Under the pieces are notes generated by a model. That model was not told where the DNA came from. It saw nothing but the letters and a program-made list of their open reading frames with translations, and did not search any database. From positions 1 to 10,158 of the forward strand of contig CANJJP010000028.1 of assembly GCA_947474485.1 (NCBI GenBank): a stretch of 10,158 bases of DNA, given 5' to 3'. The stretch is from Bacteroidota bacterium. GTDB lineage: Bacteria > Bacteroidota > Bacteroidia > B-17B0 > Aurantibacillaceae. Made by a program: the position numbers and the translations under genes. Of this stretch, positions 1 to 7,100 are shown in pieces. Numbering within the stretch: the first letter of the stretch is position 1; every line of letters begins with the position of its first letter.

Positions 1-446
1 ATTTTGCTGCAGATTTATGGAATAAAGTTGCGCTCTATTTTCAAATTCCCACATCTCAACTTACCTTATACAATATTGATGAAGAGGGAGAATACCAAGC
101 TACGGCGCCGCCAATAATTAATGCTCTTAGTTTATGGCCCGATGCATATTGGCAAATTGGTTTTGGTATTACACTTTTCGAAAAAAAAGATACATACCCT
201 CAAGAAACCATTATTATTGGCCTGCGCTTAAAACGCGATTTAGAAAATAACTACTTTGTTAGGTTAAATGGCTCTGACCAGGAATTTCAAATTGATAGAA
301 AAAGCGAAGCAGACTTTAATAAATTTTTCGATTACCTTTTTAAAGAGGTTCAAAAAAGCTATTCAACAGGTTTACAAACCTTTATTGATCAAGACACTAC
401 TTTTAGAAAAATAGGATTTAAACTAAATCAAGAAACTGAATTATAA
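1..446 (+). CDS. 3' part of an unrecognised protein gene
   Basis: The open frame enters from the left edge (first whole codon at base 3) and ends at TAA 444-446, giving 147 visible C-terminal residues. I do not recognise the family. The visible part is mixed alpha/beta in character and looks soluble: no transmembrane stretch, no lipobox and no cysteine cluster. It contains a segment rich in aromatic residues (LWPDAYWQIGFGITLFEK), followed by short alternating hydrophobic strands (TIIIGLRLKR, NYFVRLNG) and an acidic/aromatic C-terminal helix region (SEADFNKFFDYLFKEVQK). Codon use looks normal for the window and the frame is uninterrupted, so it is a real gene rather than chance. It converges on rpiB with a 25-base gap. 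The N-terminus lies outside the window, so length and function cannot be judged. Confidence 0.75.
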   Translation, partial: FAADLWNKVALYFQIPTSQLTLYNIDEEGEYQATAPPIINALSLWPDAYWQIGFGITLFEKKDTYPQETIIIGLRLKRDLENNYFVRLNGSDQEFQIDRKSEADFNKFFDYLFKEVQKSYSTGLQTFIDQDTTFRKIGFKLNQETEL

Positions 447-449
447 TTA

Positions 450-462
450 GGCGCGCAGCGCC
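450..462. terminator. Small GC-rich hairpin between convergent genes, possible terminator
   Basis: GGCGC-GCA-GCGCC is a perfect 5-bp inverted repeat with a 3-base loop, placed in the 25-base gap between two converging genes and standing out in A/T-rich DNA. On the minus strand it is followed by TAATTATAATTC, a weak T-containing tail. On the plus strand the tail is CGAAAAATTC, which lacks a T run. It may help end rpiB transcription, but neither side has a canonical U tract. Confidence 0.35.
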
Positions 463-471
463 CGAAAAATT

Positions 472-900
472 CTAACAATCAATCTTCTTCAACCTATCTG
501 CATGCCTTCCGCCTTCAAAAGTCGAACTTAAGAATGCATCAACACATTTATGTGCCATTTCAACACTCATAAATCTTGCAGGTAATGCCATTATATTAGC
601 ATCGTTGTGCTGACGAGCTAAAGCTGCAATTTCATCGTTCCAACAAAGCGCACTGCGTATACCTTTATGTTTGTTTGCAGCCATGTTAATTCCGTTTCCG
701 CTACCACAAATTATTATACCTAGGTCAACTTGCTTAGCTTCAACACTTAAAGCAACTGCGTGTCCAAAATCTGGATAATCTGCGCGGTCAAGTGAATAAC
801 ATCCTTTATCTTCTACCTCAATGTTTTTAGATATTAAGTACTTTCGTACTGCTTCTTTTAACTCAAAACCCGCGTGGTCACTGCCAATTGCTAATTTCAT
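472..900 (-). CDS. rpiB: Ribose-5-phosphate isomerase B
   Basis: This cytoplasmic enzyme interconverts ribose 5-phosphate and ribulose 5-phosphate in the non-oxidative pentose phosphate pathway. The 142-residue length is normal for the RpiB/LacA/LacB family. The N-terminus MKLAIGSDHAGFELK carries the conserved Asp8-His9 pair. CGSGNGINMAANK holds the expected catalytic Cys65 and the phosphate-binding Gly-rich loop, with Ser67 where some homologues have Thr. His98 in ARQHNDANIMALPAR matches the ring-opening histidine of the family, and the C-terminal GGRHADRLKKID matches the family's usual C-terminal motif. The ATG (complement of 898-900) places the conserved Asp-His at the usual distance, and the upstream bases are A/T-rich with no Shine-Dalgarno, as is common in Bacteroidota. 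The gene is divergent from nadA across about 600 bases and convergent with the unrecognised gene on its 3' side. LacA/B is less likely because the sequence has full RpiB catalytic motifs and no lac neighbours. Confidence 0.95.
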   Translation of the reverse strand: MKLAIGSDHAGFELKEAVRKYLISKNIEVEDKGCYSLDRADYPDFGHAVALSVEAKQVDLGIIICGSGNGINMAANKHKGIRSALCWNDEIAALARQHNDANIMALPARFMSVEMAHKCVDAFLSSTFEGGRHADRLKKIDC

Positions 901-1111
901 ATGTTTATATTTAATGTTTTTTTTGTCATATGGTATACGCCATGTGTATTGATTTGTGTTTACACGCTTTAGTACATAGCTATATTATATGATTATAATT
1001 TACTATACCTATTTTATTACTGTGTTCAGAGAACAAATTTATCGTAATTATACAAACAGCGAAATTTGTTTGTAAATTAATGTGCTGATAATTAAGCTTT
1101 CACTCGCAAGG

Positions 1112-1136
1112 TTATTCACACAAAACATGTGTACAA
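1112..1136. repeat. Inverted pair of DnaA-box-like 9-mers
   Basis: TTATTCACA (1112-1120) fits the general DnaA-box form TTATNCACA exactly. TGTGTACAA (1128-1136) is TTGTACACA on the other strand, one mismatch from that form. The two face each other across a 7-base spacer, CAAAACA. The core ACACA...TGTGT also makes a short inverted repeat that could instead be an operator for a dimeric regulator of rpiB or nadA. No larger cluster of such boxes was seen, so an origin is not established. Confidence 0.3.
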
Positions 1137-1335
1137 ATTTTATTTACGTTAATAACTTATTAAGTCAAAATCATCACAATGTTAAGTACTTTTTATATGC
1201 AGAAGGTAAATGTTAGCTGCAATAGCAAAGCACATTTATTTTGCACCAATTTCTTAACAAGTTACAAGCAATATAAACATCAGCTATTTCACTATTTTTA
1301 TAACAAATAAGAAACTAACACGTTGTTAATTATCG

Positions 1336-1343
1336 TATTTTTG
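1336..1343 (+). promoter_or_regulatory. Possible -7 promoter element for the nadA operon
   Basis: TATTTTTG matches the Bacteroidota -7 consensus TAnnTTTG. It lies about 150 bases upstream of the nadA start. No TTG is present 17-20 bases upstream, so the -33 half is missing or degenerate. In DNA this A/T-rich the match could be chance. Confidence 0.25.
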
Positions 1344-1496
1344 TATTGTTTATCAGTAGTTTAGTATGTTACTTAAATGTTGATGAGTATTTAATAAGCA
1401 CAAATGCAAGTAAATACCCAATTATTACTTAACCATACTAACAGGCTATAATAATAACAGATTTTTCTTTTTAAAAATTTTAAATATTTATATTAT

Positions 1497-2474
1497 ATGT
1501 TATTGAATAAAGGATATCTAGAAAAAGAAATTGATCCAACTCTTGATTTGTTCGAAGAAATTAACCATCTTAAGAAGGAAAAGAATGCAGTTATTCTTGC
1601 TCACTACTATCAAGATGCTGACATACAAGATATTGCCGATTTTATTGGAGATAGTTTAGGTCTTGCACAACAAGCAGAAAAAACAAAAGCTGATATCATT
1701 TTATTTGCAGGTGTACATTTTATGGCTGAAACCGCAAAAATTTTAAATCCAGGTAAAAAAGTATTGATTCCGGATTTAAAAGCTGGTTGTTCATTAGCTG
1801 ATTCATGCCCACCAGATAAATTTGCCGCATTTAAAACTCAACACCCCGATCATATTGTGTTAACCTACATAAACTGTACTGCTGATATTAAAGCGCTGTC
1901 AGATGTAATTGTTACAAGCACAAACGCAGTTCAAATAGTTGAATCATATCCTAAAGAGCAGAAGATAATTTTTGCTCCTGATAAAAATTTGGGAGCTTAT
2001 ATTAATAAAGTTACTGGACGTAATATGTTGTTATGGGATGGAAGTTGTATGGTTCATGAGATTTTTTCATTAGAGAAAATAACTAAACTTAAACATCAAC
2101 ACCCAAATGCGCTATTATTAAGTCATCCAGAGTGTGAAGCTGCATTATTAGATATTTCTGATTTTATTGGTAGTACTACAGCAATATTAAATTATTCAAA
2201 AAAATCAGATACTAAAGAGTTTATTATAGCTACAGAAACTGGTATAATTCATCAAATGCAAAAAGCATCTCCTAATAAAACCTTTATACCTGCCCCGCCT
2301 AATAATACCTGTGCATGTAATGATTGTCCGCACATGAAGCTAAATACCTTAGAAAAAATATACATTGCATTAAAATATGAGCAACCAGAGATTTTTATGG
2401 ATAATGATTTAATTGAAAAAGCTAAGCTTCCAATTAGTAAAATGTTAGAATTATCTGCTAAATTTGGATTATAG
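1497..2474 (+). CDS. nadA: Quinolinate synthase NadA
   Basis: NadA condenses iminoaspartate with dihydroxyacetone phosphate to form quinolinate in the de novo NAD pathway, using an oxygen-sensitive [4Fe-4S] cluster in the cytoplasm. The 325 residues cover the whole family. Visible motifs are AHYYQDADIQDIADFIGDS near residue 35, LKAGCSLADSC with Cys98, YINCTADIKALSD with VTSTNAV, the FAPDKNLGAYI segment, LWDGSCMVHE with Cys184, LSHPECEAALL, the ATETG loop, and CACNDCPHMKLNTLEKI with Cys272, Cys274 and Cys277. By family position, Cys98, Cys184 and Cys277 should be the three cluster ligands. The ATG is preceded by nearly pure A/T and no Shine-Dalgarno. Its partner nadB (L-aspartate oxidase) and nadC are not in the window. 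The stop codon overlaps the GTG start of the next gene by one base (TAGTG), so the downstream genes are probably cotranscribed and translationally coupled. Confidence 0.97.
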   Translation: MLLNKGYLEKEIDPTLDLFEEINHLKKEKNAVILAHYYQDADIQDIADFIGDSLGLAQQAEKTKADIILFAGVHFMAETAKILNPGKKVLIPDLKAGCSLADSCPPDKFAAFKTQHPDHIVLTYINCTADIKALSDVIVTSTNAVQIVESYPKEQKIIFAPDKNLGAYINKVTGRNMLLWDGSCMVHEIFSLEKITKLKHQHPNALLLSHPECEAALLDISDFIGSTTAILNYSKKSDTKEFIIATETGIIHQMQKASPNKTFIPAPPNNTCACNDCPHMKLNTLEKIYIALKYEQPEIFMDNDLIEKAKLPISKMLELSAKFGL

Positions 2475-4156
2475 TGAAAAAACTGTTTTACATATTTATT
2501 TTATGTTTACCATTAATTTTTAATGGACAGGTAAAGAATGATGTAAATCCAAATGGATATAATAAATTTTATTACGATAATGGTATTGTTTCTAGTGAAG
2601 GAACGATGCGTGAAGGTAAACCCGATGCTTATTGGAAAAACTATTATGAAAATGGTAATATAAAAAACCAAGGAAATCGTAAAAACTATCAATTAGATAG
2701 TATTTGGAAATTTTATAATGAAAAGGGACAAATACAAAGAAGTTACGAATACAAAGAAGGCAAAAAAACAGGTTTTGTTTGTACTTATGATACGTTAGGA
2801 AAAGTAATACAACGAGAAAGTTTTGTAGATAACATAAAATCAGGAAATTCTTACAATTATTATAAATCAGGAAAAACAAAACAATTAATTCCTTTTAAAA
2901 ATGGTAAGGCTGATGGCTGGGCTTATGAATATACGGAGGATTCAACCATTATATCAATGACATTATATAAAATGGGCTTTGTAGAACGTTCAGAAAAAAT
3001 TAACCGTAAAGATGAAAATGGAAAGAAACAAGGTTTATGGAAAGATTTTTATGCAGATGGTAAAGTGAAAACAGAAACACGTTACAAAGCAAATGAAATT
3101 GATGGTTATAAAAAAGAATACAATGAAAAAGGTGATTTAAAAAACATAGAAAAATTTGATAATGGTAAAAAAGTAGAAAATGCTAAAGAACTTATTTTAC
3201 CTGATGTTTTTAAAGCTTATTACGAAAATGGTAATGTACGGTATGAAGGTTCATATTTAAATAAAATGCCAATTGGCACACATTATCATTACAAACAAAG
3301 TAAAGAAGTATGCGATTCTATTTTAATTTATGATGATACTATTTCCCGTAAAATATTTAAATGTCAAACCGTAAGTATTCCTGATTCCGCAATTATTTAT
3401 GATGATGGTTACTTATTAGAAAAAGGTGCAGTTGATAGTATCCGCCGTAAACAAGGGATTTGGACAGAATATCATTTAACGGGTGAAGTAAAAACAAAAG
3501 CTTTATATAAGGATGATAAAAAATCAGGAGATTGGATTTATTATTACCCAAGTGGAAAAATAGAACAAAAAGGTAAGTATAATAAAAATGGTTTACCTAC
3601 AGGTGAATGGATTTGGTATTATGAAAATGGGAATGTATGGATTAAAGAAAATTATAAAGGTGGTAAGCGCGAAGGTATAATGGAAGAGCTAACAATAGAA
3701 GGAAAAGTAATAACAAAAGGAGAATATTCGGATGATTTAAAAGAAGGGTTTTGGTATTATGAAATTGCAAATTATAAGGAACAAGGAAATTATAGATTAG
3801 GCGAACCAGATAGTATTTGGAAAGCATATTATGTAAGTAATAATCAATTATTATTTACAGGAAATTTTAATGCTGGTGATCCAGAAGGAAAACATACTAT
3901 GTATTATGAAAACGGTAAAGTAATGGTTAGTGGAAGTTTTACAGGAGGAATGAAACAAGGCAACTGGGCATATTTTGAAGAAGATGGAATTCCTATTATT
4001 ACTGTTGAATATGATAATGACATAGAAACTAAATGGAATGGAACGGCAGTTTTACCAACCTATGAAGAATCGTTAAGAGCATACGAAGGAAAGATAAAAA
4101 AATCGGATCCTGGTAAACCAACAAAGGAACAAAAAAAGGATGAATCTGAACAATAA
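2474..4156 (+). CDS. Exported YwqK/MORN-like repeat protein
   Basis: This 560-residue protein starts at GTG overlapping the nadA stop. The start is supported by an immediate signal peptide, MKKLFYIFILCLPLIFNGQ, with cleavage likely near residues 18-20. There is no lipobox cysteine in the right place, so it is probably periplasmic or outer-surface rather than a lipoprotein. The rest is about 16-17 degenerate repeats of roughly 23-24 residues, with the pattern W-x-x-YY-x-N-G-x-V-x-x-x-G-x-Y-x-x-G-x-x-x-G. Good copies are KAYYENGNVRYEGSY, WYYENGNVWIKENYKGGKREG and MYYENGKVMVSGSFTGG. Residues about 160-180 and 255-325 carry looser insertions. The tail (about 545-560) is short, charged and rich in Lys and Glu. 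Such repeats are often labelled 'MORN repeat' or 'YwqK family antitoxin', but there is no toxin partner here and I would not infer an antitoxin role. No catalytic motif is visible; a beta-rich binding or scaffold role is plausible. Its 3' end overlaps the kinase gene by 17 bases. Confidence 0.9.
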   Translation: MKKLFYIFILCLPLIFNGQVKNDVNPNGYNKFYYDNGIVSSEGTMREGKPDAYWKNYYENGNIKNQGNRKNYQLDSIWKFYNEKGQIQRSYEYKEGKKTGFVCTYDTLGKVIQRESFVDNIKSGNSYNYYKSGKTKQLIPFKNGKADGWAYEYTEDSTIISMTLYKMGFVERSEKINRKDENGKKQGLWKDFYADGKVKTETRYKANEIDGYKKEYNEKGDLKNIEKFDNGKKVENAKELILPDVFKAYYENGNVRYEGSYLNKMPIGTHYHYKQSKEVCDSILIYDDTISRKIFKCQTVSIPDSAIIYDDGYLLEKGAVDSIRRKQGIWTEYHLTGEVKTKALYKDDKKSGDWIYYYPSGKIEQKGKYNKNGLPTGEWIWYYENGNVWIKENYKGGKREGIMEELTIEGKVITKGEYSDDLKEGFWYYEIANYKEQGNYRLGEPDSIWKAYYVSNNQLLFTGNFNAGDPEGKHTMYYENGKVMVSGSFTGGMKQGNWAYFEEDGIPIITVEYDNDIETKWNGTAVLPTYEESLRAYEGKIKKSDPGKPTKEQKKDESEQ

Positions 4157-7100
4157 GACAAAGGCTGAGCTTATTAAAGAAATCAATGCACTAAAAAAAC
4201 AAGTGCAAAAATTAGCACATCCTATTCTTGATAAAAAGAAATCAGTTACAAAAAAACAAGTCGATATTGATCCAAGTGTTTTCGAAAATATTCCTTTTTG
4301 TTATGTTTTATTTGATGAGAAAAAAGTTTACTACCTAAATAAAGCAGGAATTGATTTGTTTAAATTAAGTAAGGAGCAAGCTAAAAACATTGATAAACTA
4401 AGTATTTATGATTTTATAAGAAAAGAAGATCATAAAAAAATAAAGAATGCAAACAAAGATATATTAAAAGGTAAACCCCCTATTGGTTTAGAAAGTGAGT
4501 GTTATGATTGTAAAGGAAATAAAATAATTATAGAATCATTTGCAAAAGCAGTTTTTTATAAAGGAAAGCAAGTACTACAAGGTTTTTTTAGAGATATAAG
4601 CGAAAGAAAAATAATTCAACAAGAGTTATTAAAATCGAAAAACAATTTTAAAAATATTATTTCTAAAATTGATGAAGTTGTGTTTTATTATAATAAAGTT
4701 GAAAATAGAATTGAATATATTTCTGACCAATTAATAGATTTGGTTGGAATTTCAGCTGCTGATTATGTTAAAAACCCGAAACTTACAATTGATTTAGCAC
4801 ATCCGGATGATTTACCTAAATTATATGAGGTAAACAAAAAACTAAATAAATATAAAACTTCTCAGTCATTTACCTATCGTATTTTTCACAAGACAAAAAA
4901 ACAATATATATGGCTAGAAGAAAAAATATTTCCGCAGTTTAATAATAAAAAGGAACATATTGCAAACCTTGGTATATCTCGCGATATAACAGATAGTATA
5001 AGTAAAGATGGAAAACAAAAGGAAGCAGTAGAAAAGTTTAAGTTACTTGCCGATAACGCGAGTGATATAATTTTTTCTTACTATTTTCTTCCACATCCTC
5101 ACTACTCATACATTAGCCCGTCAATGCAAAAAATAACGGGTTATCCGTTAAAAAATTTTTATAAGGATCCATATTTTGGTTTTAAAATAATACATCCTGA
5201 AGATCAAAAAAAGCTAAGTGTTGAACAAACACAGAAAACACTAAAGGAAAAATCTAATAATTTCGAGGAAATTAGTAAACCTCAAATTGTTAGATTTATA
5301 AGTAAATCTGGAAAAACAATTTGGCTCGAAACCCGTTATACTCAAATTATTAAAGATGGAATTACTATTGGTCAAGAAGGAATTTCAAGAGATATATCGG
5401 CTCAAAAAGAAGCTGAAATTGAATTAGCAAAAAAGGAAAATACGCTAAAGAATTTGTTTAATAACTTGCCTGGTATTGCTTATCGTTGTTTAAATGATAA
5501 GAAATGGACCATGCAATTTTTAAGTGATGGTTGCTATGAGCTAACGGGTTATAAACCTGCTGATTTAATAAATAATAAAACGGTAGCTTTCTCCGATATT
5601 ATTCATCCTGATGATGGTTTACTAATAAGTGCAGATGTTTATTTTGCCATTAAAAATAAAACAGCATTCGAAATTGAGTACCGTATTTTTTCTAAACAAG
5701 GAAAAGAATTATGGGTTTGGGAAAAAGGTGAAGGGGTATATAATGAAAAAGGGAAACTTTTATATATAGAAGGATTTATAACTGATATTTCACAAAGAAA
5801 ACGTGCGGAAAACGAACTAAACCAAAAATGGATAGATTATAAAAACCTATTAGAAAAAATGCCAGTTGGTGTATTTATACATGAGAATGGTAAAGTTTTA
5901 TTTGGAAACGAAGAAGCGTTAAGGTTGGGTGGAATAGATAAAGGCGAAGATTTATCAAAGATTAATGTTTTTGATTTTTTAGATGATCAATATAAACAAA
6001 TTGCAACGAATAGAACATTAGCCACTTTAAAAGGTGAAGAGTTACCTAAAGTTACATATCCTATCACTAATAGAAAGAAAAAAAAATTATTCGTAAAGCT
6101 AACAACTAGTCCTGTAATCTTTAATGGAAAAAAAGCATCGCAACTAATATTTCAAGATATCACGAAGGAATATTTGTTTGAAAACGAACAACAAAGGGCT
6201 CAAAAAGCCGAAGACTCAAATTTAAAACTTCAAGAGGAAATTAATAATAGAATTCAGACGGAAGAAGAATTAAATAAAACAAAAAATTATCTACAATCAA
6301 TTATCGATTCATCTTTAGATATGATAACTGCAAGCGATAAGGATGGTTATATTATAGAGTTTAATAAAGCAGCATTAGAGAAATTTGGTTACGCATACAA
6401 AGAAGTAATTGGGCAAAGCACTGATTTTATGTTTAGCAACAAAACAAAACAAAAAGTTGCAATTGCAAAATTATTTACCTCTGGATATTTTAAGGGAGAG
6501 GTTATTAATAAAACAAAATCAGGAAATGAGTTTATAAGTTATTTATCAGCTTCGGTATTAAAAAATGAAAAGGGTGAAGTAATCGGAACAATGGGTGTTT
6601 CGAGAGATATTACGGAAGTAAAAAAACAAGAGGAATTAATAAAACAAAACCAGGAAGCGTTAATTCAGCAATCATCGCGATTAAAAGCAATTTTCGAAAA
6701 TTCCTCACATTTAGTTTGGACAGTTAACAGGGAGTACGAAGTAGAATTTTACAATTCTAATTTTGCAAATGTATTGTTCGACAAGTTTGGCGTGCAAATT
6801 AAGTCAAAAACACGATTTGAATCTAAGATTAAGGATGAAAGCACTAAAAAGAAGTATATTGCTTACTGGCATCCACTCTATAAAAAGGTATTTCAAGGAG
6901 AAGCACAAAAATTAGAAAGAATAGATAGAGATGGAAAAGGAAACGAGGTTTACAGATTAATTTATCTTAATCCAATATATAAAAACGGAGAGGTTGTAGA
7001 AATATCTTGTTTAGCTAACGATATAACAGATATTCGTAAATACGAAAAGCAAATTCTTGAGCAAACATCAAAGTTAAAGGCCATTTTTGAAAATGGTGAG

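Larger units (their letters stand above)
901..1496. other. 596-base A/T-rich intergenic region between divergent rpiB and nadA
   Basis: I see no convincing gene, tRNA or recognisable riboswitch here. The longest plus-strand frame noticed (1179-1310, 43 codons) has coding-unlike composition. Sequence elements present are: TTATTCACA at 1112-1120 and, inverted, TGTGTACAA at 1128-1136, separated by 7 bases; GTGT-TT-ACAC, a 10-base inverted repeat at 956-965; CAAATTTA at 1034-1041, which reads TAAATTTG on the minus strand and could be a -7 element for rpiB, though no TTG is found at the expected -33 distance; and TATTTTTG at 1336-1343 on the plus strand. The last 45 bases before nadA are almost purely A/T. 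The region probably contains the promoters of both flanking genes. Confidence 0.6.

Noticed and set aside
1179..1310. A 43-codon plus-strand frame (starting MLSTFYMQKVNVSC) in the rpiB-nadA gap
   Set aside because: Its composition is unlike a real protein, with many aromatic, Cys and His residues. It has no supporting start context, and such a frame is expected by chance in a 600-base region.
1441..1496. A riboswitch or structured leader ahead of nadA
   Set aside because: The sequence is almost entirely A/T with no stable stem or conserved G/C-containing core that I could find.
2592..2879. A 95-codon minus-strand frame inside the repeat-protein gene
   Set aside because: It is rich in Phe, Leu and Tyr as the reverse of A-rich coding DNA, and lies wholly inside a convincing gene. 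It is a shadow of the repeats.
2474..4156. Reading the repeat protein as a YwqK antitoxin of a toxin-antitoxin system
   Set aside because: There is no small toxin gene beside it. The protein is long, exported and repeat-built, and its neighbours are metabolic and signalling genes.
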